Source: Gleimia hominis (GTDB lineage Bacteria; Actinomycetota; Actinomycetes; Actinomycetales; Actinomycetaceae). Taken from it: a stretch of 64,000 bases of DNA. Position numbers and translations under genes: made by a program. Location of the stretch: NCBI RefSeq assembly GCF_002871945.2, contig NZ_CP126963.1:1550001-1614000 (forward strand). The letters are read 5' to 3'. Shown in pieces: positions 51,571 through 60,088 of this stretch (its first letter is position 1; every line of letters starts with the position of its first letter). Below the pieces are notes generated by a model, which saw only the letters and a list, made by a program, of their open reading frames with translations, was not told the DNA's origin and did not search any database.

Positions 51571-53187
51571 TTATTTGCGGAGCCGGTCGGCGCGACGTTT
51601 GTCGACCCAGCCGATGCTTATCGCAATGGTTTGGATACCTAGCACGATGCACAGCGCGGTCACGGTTCCCCACGAGTATCCCACCGCGGGCACTGCTGCG
51701 AAGAACACTGCGGTGATGATCGCGTTACCGATTGCGGTGGCGAGGCGTTCCACAGTTTGTTTAACCCCACCGGCAGCACCACCGTGTTTGACGGGCACCT
51801 CATCTAGGGACAGGGTTTGGTTGGCAGACCCAACCGCGCCTTGTCCGAACCCGAGTATAGCCAGCGTTAGAATCACCCAGTAGATAGATAGGCCAAACAT
51901 TTCGTGACACGCCACCACGACGGCGGTCAGTGCGGTACCGACCATCATTGTGCCGAGCGCGATTTGGATAACGGAACGCCCCCAGGTGAGTGCCCGTTCG
52001 GAAGACCAGCGGGCCGCAAACATAGAAACCAGGGCGTTTGGTACTGAGAAGCTCCCGGCCGCCAGAGCACTGAACGCAAGACCGTTTTGCAGGAAAATAG
52101 CGGAGATTACGAATATGGACGTGGACCCTAAGAAGTACGCGCCGGACACGGCTGTACCGAAGGAAAATGAGGGGATCCGCAGCAGATCTGGATCCACCAT
52201 CGCGTAGTTACCGCGGTTCTTATACCAGTTCTCCCACGCGTACCAGGCGAACAGCAGCCCGATGCCCGCGGCGAAAACCAGCAGCAGCCACCACTTGAAA
52301 GTGTGGGAAGTGAACGGCAGCATAATTCCCAGTACTGCGGCGGTAACGAGTAGCGCCCCAACGGGGTCAAGGTCAATCTTCTGCTTGGATCGCGGCTCGC
52401 CGCTGGTCGCGTCAGGCTGTGCTGCAGCGGGGCTTTGCCCCCGGTTTTCACGTTTATTTCGGCGGTTGTCGCGCCGCGCTTGCTTGCGAGCACGCCGCCG
52501 CCGAATCCACATTCGTTCGCGTTCAAACGGCAGCCAGATGAATGCGAGTGCGATACCAAGCAGGCCGAGGGGCAGGTACATCATGAATGTGTAGCGCCAC
52601 CCAATGGTTGGGCCGAACAGGTTAATGATCGCCCCGGCAATCGGTGGCCCCACAGCAACCGCAACCGCAACCACCATGCCGAACAAGCCGAACGCTCGCG
52701 CCCGGGCTTGGCCAGAGAAGGTTTGTTGGATAATCCCCATAATCTGCGGAGAGTAGATACCCCCGCCGATGCCTTGGATGATACGAAAAATGTTCAGGTG
52801 CGTCGGGTCGGAAGAGATTGCGCACAGGGCGGAGCCGATGGTGAATATCACCAAGCCGATTTGGAACAGTAGGCCCCGTCCGAAAAGGTCCCCCAGCCGC
52901 CCCGCAGGAATTAGGGAGATACCGATCGCGAGGGCGTAGCCAGACAGCACCCACTGCAAGCTCGCGTCGGAAGCCTGTAGGGATTTGCCGATTGTTGGGA
53001 GCGCGACGTTCACGGATGACACGGCCACCAACGACATTGCTAGTGGCACGAGTAGTACCACGAGGATCCTGCTGGGGGTGAATACGCGTTTTACGCCTGG
53101 GATGCGGATTTCCCCGCTGTTGTTTTCGTCTGGTTGCTTGAACCCTTCTTCTTTGCCAACTGACAAAGCCGAGCCTTCTTTCTCCAC
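51571..53187 (-). CDS. MFS multidrug transporter, DHA2 type
   Basis: A 538-residue major facilitator with about fourteen helices. Motif A is GRLGDLFGRGLLF. Motif C-like glycines lie in QGIGGGIYSPQIMGII. A long basic cytoplasmic loop (RRRRARKQARRDNRRNKREN, about residues 230-250) separates the halves. Probably a proton-driven drug or toxic-compound exporter; the substrate is unknown. The start GTG at 53187 has no obvious ribosome site. A palindrome TACATGTA and a hairpin lie about 120 bases upstream. Confidence 0.88.
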   Translation of the reverse strand: MEKEGSALSVGKEEGFKQPDENNSGEIRIPGVKRVFTPSRILVVLLVPLAMSLVAVSSVNVALPTIGKSLQASDASLQWVLSGYALAIGISLIPAGRLGDLFGRGLLFQIGLVIFTIGSALCAISSDPTHLNIFRIIQGIGGGIYSPQIMGIIQQTFSGQARARAFGLFGMVVAVAVAVGPPIAGAIINLFGPTIGWRYTFMMYLPLGLLGIALAFIWLPFERERMWIRRRRARKQARRDNRRNKRENRGQSPAAAQPDATSGEPRSKQKIDLDPVGALLVTAAVLGIMLPFTSHTFKWWLLLVFAAGIGLLFAWYAWENWYKNRGNYAMVDPDLLRIPSFSFGTAVSGAYFLGSTSIFVISAIFLQNGLAFSALAAGSFSVPNALVSMFAARWSSERALTWGRSVIQIALGTMMVGTALTAVVVACHEMFGLSIYWVILTLAILGFGQGAVGSANQTLSLDEVPVKHGGAAGGVKQTVERLATAIGNAIITAVFFAAVPAVGYSWGTVTALCIVLGIQTIAISIGWVDKRRADRLRK

Positions 53188-53305
53188 ATTGTTCTTCAGC
53201 TTTCGATCTTCTCAGACTTCGCAGAAATGGAACAAGCGGAAATTCGTAAATCACATTTCTGCGTTTGCGCCCGGTGCGCTGCCGATTAGTTGGCGTGCAC
53301 ATAGC

Positions 53306-53354
53306 CCGCCCCCATAGCGTGTTGTACATGTAACCATGGGGGCGGTTTTATTTT
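53306..53354 (+). terminator. Plus-strand intrinsic terminator between two minus-strand genes
   Basis: CCGCCCCCAT (53306-53315)/ATGGGGGCGG (53336-53345) followed by TTTTATTTT. The T-run is on the plus strand although both neighbouring genes are on the minus strand. The 20-base loop contains TACATGTA, which could be a repressor site for the MFS gene. Confidence 0.6.
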
Positions 53355-53360
53355 CGTTTG

Positions 53361-53389
53361 AGGTACTTGCGCGGGCGGTGCAAGCACCT
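53361..53389. terminator. Second hairpin after mgtE
   Basis: AGGTACTTGC (53361-53370)/GCAAGCACCT (53380-53389), 10 bp with one G-T pair and a 9-base loop, just beyond the mgtE stop. Plus-strand sequence after it is T-rich (TTCTGTTTGTTT). It may stop mgtE transcription as well. Confidence 0.5.
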
Positions 53390-53398
53390 TCTGTTTGT

Positions 53399-54745
53399 TT
53401 ATATTCCGAGTACGGTTTTGGCGATGAGGAAGTAGAGGATCAGGCCGGTGGCGTCACAGAACGTGGAGATGAAGGGGTTGGAGAACACTGCGGGGTCTGC
53501 GCCCACCACCCGGGCGATGATCGGCATTACGCCACCGACGGAAGCGGCCATCGTGCAGATGGACAGCAGTGTCAGCCCAATAACCAGGCCGATCTGGTAG
53601 TTGAACACGAGGGAGGCGAGGATGAATCCGATTCCACCAAGCACGGCACCGAGGGTGAAGCCAACGCGAACTTCCCGGCCTAGTACGCGCACAACGTCGC
53701 GTTTCTCTACGTCTCCGAGTGCGAGGGCACGGGTGACGGTGGTGGCTGCTTGGTTACCGGTGTTCCCACCCGTACCGGTGAGAAGGGGGATGAACAGGGC
53801 TAGGGTAACGACTTTGTCGAGTGTGGATTCGAACGTGTCGAGCACGTGCACGGTGAGGATTGCGGATAGTGCCAGCACCAGCAGCCAGACTATACGGGAC
53901 CGCACGATCCGTAGCACTGGGGTCGCGAGATAGGGTTGGCCCAACGGTTCGGACGCACCTGAACGCGCGGAGTCTTCGGTGTCCTCAACTTCAACGATAT
54001 CTGCGGCGTCGTCCCACATTAGGAGGCCGACGTAGCGTTCTTGACTGTCCACGATCGGCATGGCCAGTAGGTCTAGGGGGAGGAACCAGCGGGCTGTGGT
54101 TTCGGCGTCGTCGTTCACGTGGGCGCGCACGGCTTCTGTCATGAGTTCCGAAATTATGGTTGACGATTCCGCCATAAACAGTTCCCGCAGCGAGGTGACG
54201 CCAACGAGTTTGCGTTGCCTATCTACTACCGGCAGGGTGTAGATGGTTTCCATGTCGTTTGCTACGTGCCGGACGATTGCGAGCGCGTCGCCGACTGTCA
54301 TGTCGTCGTGGATGTCCACGATTTCTGGAGACATGTGGCGGCCGATTACGTCTTTTGGAAACCCGAGTAGTTTGCTGGTGGACTCGCGTTCTTGTTTTGT
54401 GAGGTTTGAGAACAGTTTGCGAGCTACGGATTGTGGTAGTTCGTCCAGTAGGGAAACTCGGTCGTCTGGATCTAGTTCGTCGAAGAACTCGAGTACTTCT
54501 TCGGTGCGCAGCGCCGTGATGAGGTCCGCTTGGTGTGCGGGGTCGAGCGTTTCGAATAGGCGCGAGGCGCGGTCTAGGTCAAGTAGGCGCAGCACCACCG
54601 CCGCTTTAGCTTTCGGGATGCGTTCCACGAGCGCGGTGAGCTCGGGGATGCTCAGGGAGGTTATTAGGGCGGAAACCTGTTTCGCGTTTTTCGCGGTGAT
54701 ACTTTGCGATAGCAAATCTTCTATTTGCTCTACGGTTTCTTCCAT
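53399..54745 (-). CDS. mgtE: Magnesium transporter
   Basis: A 448-residue MgtE channel. It has an N-terminal helical domain (about 5-130, with FFDELDPDDRVSLLDELP). Two CBS domains follow (about 135-255, VGDALAIVRHV and LLAMPIVDSQERYVGLLMWDD). Five C-terminal helices contain the pore block PLLTGTGGNTGNQAATTVTRAL, and the last helices contain ATGLILYFLIAKTVL. Cytoplasmic magnesium closes the channel through the N and CBS domains. AAGGAGG precedes the ATG. Confidence 0.95.
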   Translation of the reverse strand: MEETVEQIEDLLSQSITAKNAKQVSALITSLSIPELTALVERIPKAKAAVVLRLLDLDRASRLFETLDPAHQADLITALRTEEVLEFFDELDPDDRVSLLDELPQSVARKLFSNLTKQERESTSKLLGFPKDVIGRHMSPEIVDIHDDMTVGDALAIVRHVANDMETIYTLPVVDRQRKLVGVTSLRELFMAESSTIISELMTEAVRAHVNDDAETTARWFLPLDLLAMPIVDSQERYVGLLMWDDAADIVEVEDTEDSARSGASEPLGQPYLATPVLRIVRSRIVWLLVLALSAILTVHVLDTFESTLDKVVTLALFIPLLTGTGGNTGNQAATTVTRALALGDVEKRDVVRVLGREVRVGFTLGAVLGGIGFILASLVFNYQIGLVIGLTLLSICTMAASVGGVMPIIARVVGADPAVFSNPFISTFCDATGLILYFLIAKTVLGI

Positions 54746-54819
54746 GATGCCTCCTTCGCTCCCCCGTTACCCTATCGCATGGACGCTCATTAGAGCATTA
54801 TGCGTGAGAGGGTAGTTGC

Positions 54820-55695
54820 ATGGGTATTTCTAGAATCGATGATGTTTACATTAAAACGGACAGTATCAATCCTACTAACACTGAGCTTGAAGCGTTGAGT
54901 TTAACCTGGCTGGCGGAAGGTGAGGAGTATGGTGGTGCACACGTTGTGCCAGTGGTGAGTGTGAAGCGCGGTGAGTTGCGTACGCGCGCGGTTGGGGCCG
55001 GTTCGGTCACAAAGGCGGCGGCACGCCAGTTTGGGCGGGCGTTGGCGGTGACGCATGCGGTGGGCGCGGATTATTTTGGGCAGCCGCCAACGGGGTGGAA
55101 TGGTGATGGGTGGATGGGCCGCAGTGAGTTGGCGTATCCGTCGGCGGAGCGGGCTTTGGATTCGTGGGGTGCGTTTTTGGCGCGCGATAGGATTTTGCCG
55201 AACCTTAAGCCGGCTGTGGATAATGGTTCGATTGATGGCCGGGGTGCGGCTGTGATTGAACGCTTGTGTGAGCGTTTGCGCGACGGTGAGTTTGATAGCC
55301 CTCAACCTGGTTTAGTGCACACTGCGGCGGCGCGGATTCATGGGGATTTGTGGACGGGGAATGTGATTTGGTCTGCGACTGCGGATTTGCCTGAGGGGCC
55401 GCGGCGCGCGGGTTTAGGTTCGCGCGAGGGCGCGGCGTTGGCGGATGTGACGGGGGTGCTGATTGACCCGGCTGCGCAGGGTGGGCATGCGGAGTCTGAC
55501 TTGGCTGCTCTAGGTGTGTTTGGGCAACGTTATTTAGAGGATATTTACGCGGGTTACAACGAGGAGTCTGCGCTTGCAGATGGGTGGGAATCCCGGATTG
55601 GTTTACATCAGCTGCACATGTTGATTGTGCACGCTAATCTTTTTGGTGGCGGTTACGGAGCCGAAACCGTTTCGGTTGCTCGGCGTTACTTGTAA
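54820..55695 (+). CDS. Fructosamine kinase family protein
   Basis: A 291-residue kinase of the FN3K/aminoglycoside phosphotransferase fold. RIHGDLWTGNVIW is the catalytic loop. LIDPAAQGGHAESDLAAL carries the metal-binding Asp and the FN3K signature. FN3K-type enzymes phosphorylate sugars attached to amines so that the adduct can be removed. GAGAGGG precedes the ATG. The last eight codons and the stop are tandemly repeated downstream. Confidence 0.88.
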   Translation: MGISRIDDVYIKTDSINPTNTELEALSLTWLAEGEEYGGAHVVPVVSVKRGELRTRAVGAGSVTKAAARQFGRALAVTHAVGADYFGQPPTGWNGDGWMGRSELAYPSAERALDSWGAFLARDRILPNLKPAVDNGSIDGRGAAVIERLCERLRDGEFDSPQPGLVHTAAARIHGDLWTGNVIWSATADLPEGPRRAGLGSREGAALADVTGVLIDPAAQGGHAESDLAALGVFGQRYLEDIYAGYNEESALADGWESRIGLHQLHMLIVHANLFGGGYGAETVSVARRYL

Positions 55696-55771
55696 GTCGG
55701 TTGCGCGGCGTTACTTGTAAGTCGGTTGCGCGGCGTTACTTGTAAGTCGTTTGCTCGGCGTTCCTTGTAAG
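55672..55771 (+). repeat. 25-bp tandem repeat spanning the kinase stop codon
   Basis: Four copies of TCGGTTGCGCGGCGTTACTTG plus TAAG, at 55672, 55697, 55722 and 55747. The first copy is the coding end (SVARRYL and TAA). Copies 2 and 3 are identical; copies 1 and 4 differ slightly. A short ACTTGTCCG repeat follows. The unit is 25 bases, so copies 2-4 lie wholly after the stop. Confidence 0.92.
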
Positions 55772-55889
55772 ACTTGTCCGTGTAAGACTTGTCCGCCGAT
55801 CATGCGCAGGTGCTTGTCCACTGACGTTCACAGCCGCTGCCGCTGGTGAGGCGGTCCGGGTGTGGCGGAAGTGGGAGGAAAATTAAAAT

Positions 55890-55924
55890 ATCTCCTTCCC
55901 GGTGGGTCTCACCAAGAAGGAGAT
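55890..55924 (-). terminator. Terminator of tRNA-Arg
   Basis: ATCTCCTT/AAGGAGAT with an inner GGTG/CACC. On the minus strand the stem is followed by ATTTTAATTTT, directly after the tRNA-Arg 3' end. Confidence 0.8.
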
Positions 55925-55928
55925 GGGG

Positions 55929-56001
55929 CGCGCTCGAAGGGATTCGAACCCCCAACCTTCTGATCCGTAGTCAGATGCTCTATCCGTTGAGCTACGAGCG
56001 C
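55929..56001 (-). tRNA. tRNA-Arg (ACG)
   Basis: On the minus strand: acceptor GCGCTCG/CGAGCGC, anticodon stem TCTGA/TCAGA around CTACGGA (anticodon ACG), T arm GGGGGTTCGAATCCC. CCA is not encoded. The A34 would be deaminated by the TadA enzyme encoded at 35930-36430. Confidence 0.96.
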
Positions 56002-56177
56002 TCAGTTTTGAGCGGACGGAATTACCGTTGACCGCTTCAACCTGGGTTTAACTTTAGCTGCCTGCGATGGGTTTTTCCAAATCAACGGGCTGTAACACTA
56101 AGCACACTTAATGGCGCGGCGTTTTGCGTGCGTTCAGTTTGGTAGAATCTTATGTGGCCGTTAGGCTATTACCCATT

Positions 56178-56264
56178 GGAGATGTCGCATAGTGGCCTAG
56201 TGCGCCTCCCTGCTAAGGAGGTTGGGGCGTTCGCCCCTCGCGGGTTCAAATCCCGCCATCTCCG
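56178..56264 (+). tRNA. tRNA-Ser (GCT)
   Basis: Acceptor GGAGATG/CATCTCC, anticodon loop CTGCTAA (GCT), a long variable arm (TTGGGGCGTTCGCCCC) and T arm CGGGTTCAAATCCCG. CCA is not encoded. Confidence 0.96.
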
Positions 56265-56267
56265 CAA

Positions 56268-56300
56268 AAACCCCGTTGTTTCGTTGAAATAGCGGGGTTT
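56268..56300 (+). terminator. Terminator of tRNA-Ser(GCT)
   Basis: AAACCCCG (56268-56275)/CGGGGTTT (56293-56300) lies directly behind the tRNA. Confidence 0.75.
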
Positions 56301-56314
56301 AGCTCGCCCTACAT

Positions 56315-56351
56315 GCGTCTAGATGGCTAAGAAGAATAGTCATCTAGACGC
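56315..56351. repeat. 15-bp inverted repeat with 7-base loop
   Basis: GCGTCTAGATGGCTA (56315-56329) and TAGTCATCTAGACGC (56337-56351) pair with one G-T mismatch. The stem lies downstream of tRNA-Ser, 116 bases from the stop of a small orphan gene. There is no T-run. It could be an RNA structure, a protein site or a relic of an insertion end. Confidence 0.7.
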
Positions 56352-56466
56352 CAAAGGTAGTAGGAGTTCTAGGGCACTGATCGCACGCTAACTGGATTTA
56401 GTGTGGTGGGATCGTTGGCTTCTGACCGCCCAGACTAGTTGTCGGGCGGCAAATCGCAACAGTCGG

Positions 56467-56715
56467 CTAGAAAAACCCGAAGAAGTCATCCTCTGGGAAC
56501 ATTAGGGAGTCTTCTCCATACTCGTAATACGTGGCCATCGTTTCATAGTCGTCTACGACATCGGATAGTTCTACCCCGCGTTCGTGAGCTTCCTCGGCGA
56601 AACGTTCCGGACGAACCCCAGTGCGGTCCGAAACCGTCTCCATAATTTTGCGTTCTACATCATTCAAGTTACCGAACTCTTCGTCCACTCCCCACACCTT
56701 CTTTGGCTCATACAT
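56467..56715 (-). CDS. Small acidic protein, unknown
   Basis: An 82-residue soluble protein with about a third acidic residues and an aromatic tail (YYEYGEDSLMFPEDDFFGFF). The middle (ERKIMETVSDRTGVRPERFAEEAHERG) looks helical. I recognise no family, and there is no strong ribosome site before the ATG at 56715. It stands alone between a tRNA gene and the glycan operon. Coding is plausible because the frame is open, starts with ATG and has a coherent acidic composition. Confidence 0.5.
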   Translation of the reverse strand: MYEPKKVWGVDEEFGNLNDVERKIMETVSDRTGVRPERFAEEAHERGVELSDVVDDYETMATYYEYGEDSLMFPEDDFFGFF

Positions 56716-56808
56716 GCTAATTCAGACCTACGTCACGGTAGTTACCATTCAATCCTCAGCATAACTAAAATGTCTGAGCGTATTTCAGACTAGGGGGTAT
56801 AAGAAGCT

Positions 56809-58149
56809 TTAGGCGTGCGCTGCCTCGGCGAAGGAAACCGCGTAGTCCCCATCGGGCAGTACCAGGGCCTGGTAGGCGTGGTAGATCTCTGGCATACCTG
56901 TCCACGTTTTTTCTGACAGTTCGTTGTTCTGATCCAGTTCTTCCCGCCACTTACCCGGTGCAGTAATCAGGTACTTGTCCGCGTACTGCCACCACTGTGC
57001 TTCCCATTCCTCATACTTGGGATCCACTTCAAGCCCCCACTCGGCCTGCGCGTGGCGTGCCACGTATGCTGCGTTCAGCGCCTCGCACACCACCCAGTGC
57101 ATCCGCTCGTGAGTTACTGGGCGTCCCTCAAAATCAGTGGTGTACACAAAACCGGGCGCACCATCTACTTCCCAACCATCCTGAACGCCCGCGTGAATCA
57201 AGTTGAACGCATCCTGTGCCCAAGCCACGTCTTCTCCTAAACGCGAATACACAACGGCAGCTTGCAGCGCTAACCGCGCCCACTCAAAAGCATGGCCCAC
57301 GGTTGCACCGAACGGGCGGAACGGGTCCGCAGGCTTATCCCGGTTGTACTCTGGTTGCGGCGTCCAATCCTGCGCATAATGCTCCACAATCCGCCAGTCA
57401 TTACCACGCGCACCCTCCAGCACAAACCGGCAAATCGCAACCGCACGATCCAAATAACGCCGCTGCCCCGTGGCATCGTAAACCGCTAGGAAAGACTCCA
57501 CCGTATGCATATTCGCATTAATTCCGCGGTAAGAATCAAACTCCGACCAGTCTTCGTTAGCGGCCTCCCGAACCCGCCCAAACTGCGGTTCCCACCAGTA
57601 CTTCTCCGTCAACCCCAGTGCCGCGTCCAGTAGTTCTTGCGCTTGAGGGTGCCCTGCTTGCAATGCTGAAGCGGCGGCGAGCACCACGAACGCATGCGAA
57701 TATGACTGCTTAATCCGATCCGCATCCGTAAACGGTTCCTGCCCGTTCGTCGTTACTGCCGCGAACCAACCGTCGTTAACTGGATCCCGCAGCGAATGCA
57801 GCAGAGCGTGAATACCGTGGTCTAACAGGTCGCGCGCCCGCTCGTTCCCACGCAGCACTTCGCACGCATACACGTGGGTGAACCGGCCATTGATCCACAG
57901 TTCTACCCCGTGGTCAGCCTGATGCTTCCCGTTCGCGTCCAAATACCCAAAACCACCGGGCAACTGCGCATTCTTAGAAAACTCCACCAACGCATCCCGC
58001 TGCATATGCCGCCACTGCTGCGATGGAATTCCCGTTAGAGCACCTTTCCCCTCAACGCCTGTGGTAGAAAGCGAGTGCGCGTCAGCAGCGTCGTTCACAT
58101 TTGAGGTGCCTGCATGGTCTGCGTGCATATGATTTTCTGGTTGTGTCAT
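56809..58149 (-). CDS. AGE-family sugar epimerase/isomerase
   Basis: A 446-residue (alpha/alpha)6-barrel enzyme of the N-acylglucosamine 2-epimerase family. The conserved histidine blocks are QSYSHAFVVLAAA, INANMHTVESFLAVYDATG and VGHAFEWARLAL, with HWVVCEALNAAY near the end; these resemble YihS-type aldose-ketose isomerases and mannose epimerases. In the mannose-releasing operon here, conversion of mannose to fructose or glucose is the likely role (inference). The first 45 residues are extra and polar. It shares one base with the upstream permease stop. Last gene of the operon. Confidence 0.82.
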   Translation of the reverse strand: MTQPENHMHADHAGTSNVNDAADAHSLSTTGVEGKGALTGIPSQQWRHMQRDALVEFSKNAQLPGGFGYLDANGKHQADHGVELWINGRFTHVYACEVLRGNERARDLLDHGIHALLHSLRDPVNDGWFAAVTTNGQEPFTDADRIKQSYSHAFVVLAAASALQAGHPQAQELLDAALGLTEKYWWEPQFGRVREAANEDWSEFDSYRGINANMHTVESFLAVYDATGQRRYLDRAVAICRFVLEGARGNDWRIVEHYAQDWTPQPEYNRDKPADPFRPFGATVGHAFEWARLALQAAVVYSRLGEDVAWAQDAFNLIHAGVQDGWEVDGAPGFVYTTDFEGRPVTHERMHWVVCEALNAAYVARHAQAEWGLEVDPKYEEWEAQWWQYADKYLITAPGKWREELDQNNELSEKTWTGMPEIYHAYQALVLPDGDYAVSFAEAAHA

Positions 58150-59051
58150 TAGCCTTTAAGAGCTCCTTCTTCAACGCCGCGGAAGAAGAACCGCTGCATG
58201 GTTGAGAAAATAATAATGATAGGAATCAGTGCAATCACGGTTCCAGCAGCCACCACGCGCGGGTTGGACCCGAAGTTAGACTGCAGGTACTGCATCCCCA
58301 CGGTCAGGGTGTACTTCGCCGGGTCGTTCAGCACCACCAGTGGCCACAAGAAATCGTCCCATGCGCCAATAAAACTGAACAGTGCCACCACTGAAACCAT
58401 GCCCCTCACGTTTGGCCACACTACGTAGCGGATCCGCTGCCACGTGTTTGCACCATCAATTGTAGCGGCGTCCAAAGTATCCTTCGGGATCATCCGGCAC
58501 GAAACCGCCATGAGCAGAACGTTCATCGCCCCGATCGCACCCGGTAACCACACGCCCACCAGGGAGTTATCAAACCCTAAGCCCTTAACCGTTAAGTACT
58601 GGCTGGTCAGCGTAACTTCACCAGGCAGCAGCAGGGTAGACAAAAAGATGCCAATAATAATTTTCTTAAACCGAAACTGCATACACGCAATCGCATAGCC
58701 CGCCAAGGTTGCAAAAATCGTGTTCGACACAACGGTTGCCACCGCCACCAGCACCGAATGCAACCCGTAATCCAAAATTGGGATGCGCCGCGCAACCTCC
58801 GCGTAGTTAGCCATCGTTGGTTCAATTGGAATGAGGTTCGGTGGAAACTGGTAAATATCTTCCGCAGCCCCTTTAAAAGAGGTAGATAACTGCCACACGA
58901 ACGGGCCCACCGCTAAGATCAGCAGCAAGATCAGAAGTACGTACTTGGCGATAAACAAGGTGGGGGTTGCGTGCTCATACGGCAGTGAACCACGCTGATA
59001 CCACTTCAACCGCGCCACTTTACCGCGCCCCGATTTCACCTGCGCGCTCAT
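58149..59051 (-). CDS. Carbohydrate ABC transporter permease, MalG type
   Basis: A 300-residue inner-membrane permease with six helices. The EAA loop reads DAATIDGANTWQRIRYVVWPNVRG, and the C-terminus ends FFRGVEEGALKG as in CUT1 MalG/MsmG proteins. It overlaps the partner permease by 4 bases. No ATPase is encoded here, so it presumably shares an MsmK-type ATPase made elsewhere. Confidence 0.93.
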   Translation of the reverse strand: MSAQVKSGRGKVARLKWYQRGSLPYEHATPTLFIAKYVLLILLLILAVGPFVWQLSTSFKGAAEDIYQFPPNLIPIEPTMANYAEVARRIPILDYGLHSVLVAVATVVSNTIFATLAGYAIACMQFRFKKIIIGIFLSTLLLPGEVTLTSQYLTVKGLGFDNSLVGVWLPGAIGAMNVLLMAVSCRMIPKDTLDAATIDGANTWQRIRYVVWPNVRGMVSVVALFSFIGAWDDFLWPLVVLNDPAKYTLTVGMQYLQSNFGSNPRVVAAGTVIALIPIIIIFSTMQRFFFRGVEEGALKG

Positions 59052-60061
59052 TGCCTTCCACCTTTCTGCACAGCCACACTCCCAGTCGCAGCAGCTATGC
59101 CACTGCGGTGTGCATCGGCCTCACGGGCCGCGAGTTTCGCGGTCGCACGCTTCTTCTTCTGCCGGTCCTTTCGCCACTTCTCAATCGTGGCTTTACCGCC
59201 ATAGTTCATGTACGCAACAAACAACAGGGGGCCAACTGTTAAGAAGAACAAGGCCACCGACATTGCGGATGCGTACCCCAAGTTCCCGTTCAACCCAGAA
59301 CCGATCCGTTTAATCAGCATCACGATCGACTGGTCTAACCCACCGGGGCCACCCGTACCATTCGACAGTACGTACAGTTCAGAGAAAATCCTCACGGCCG
59401 CCACACACACCAGAGCAGACACCAGAGCCATCGCGCCTTTAACACTCGGAATCACGATCGAAGTGAAACGCCGCCACCAGGTGGCACCGTCAAGCGTTGC
59501 GGCCTCTTGAACCTCACGCCCCAAATTCGCTAGTGCCGCCAAGTAAACGACCATGTAATAGCCCATCCCCTTCCAAACTGTTAGGGCAATGGAACACAAC
59601 AGCAACTTCCACCGGTCCACCAGAAAGTTAATGGGTTGATCCACCAGCCCAGCCATCTGCAGGGCCTCATTGACGATGCCGCGGGAGTTAAAAATCCACG
59701 CCCAAATAATGCCCACAACCACCACGGACGCAACCACCGGGAAGTAGTAGGTGGTGCGGAAAAACCCGATTCCAGGGATCTTCTTTTGCACCAGCATGGC
59801 TAGCAGTAGCGGTAAGAAAGTTAGGAGCGGCACGCATACGACCACGTACACGAGTGAGACGATGAGTGCCGCCCCAAACTGGGGGTCATGAAACAGGTTC
59901 GCGTAGTTCTCCAACCCCGTGAACTCAGCTGGTCGCAGCGGCCGCGCATTCGTGAACGAGAGGAAAATGGTGTTAATGAACGGCCACAGCGAGAACACTA
60001 AGACCCAGAGCACAGCTGGCCCCGCCAAAAGGTAGGGCGTATACCAACGATGTGTTTTCAT
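59048..60061 (-). CDS. Carbohydrate ABC transporter permease, MalF type
   Basis: A 337-residue permease with six helices (first around YLLAGPAVLWVLVFSLWPF). The EAA loop reads EAATLDGATWWRRFTSIVIPSVKG. The C-terminal tail is long and basic (KWRKDRQKKKRATAKLAAREAD). It lies 27 bases after the binding-protein gene and overlaps the MalG-type gene. Confidence 0.93.
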   Translation of the reverse strand: MKTHRWYTPYLLAGPAVLWVLVFSLWPFINTIFLSFTNARPLRPAEFTGLENYANLFHDPQFGAALIVSLVYVVVCVPLLTFLPLLLAMLVQKKIPGIGFFRTTYYFPVVASVVVVGIIWAWIFNSRGIVNEALQMAGLVDQPINFLVDRWKLLLCSIALTVWKGMGYYMVVYLAALANLGREVQEAATLDGATWWRRFTSIVIPSVKGAMALVSALVCVAAVRIFSELYVLSNGTGGPGGLDQSIVMLIKRIGSGLNGNLGYASAMSVALFFLTVGPLLFVAYMNYGGKATIEKWRKDRQKKKRATAKLAAREADAHRSGIAAATGSVAVQKGGRQ

Positions 60062-60088
60062 GACCCGATCCTTATTATCTACCCGATT

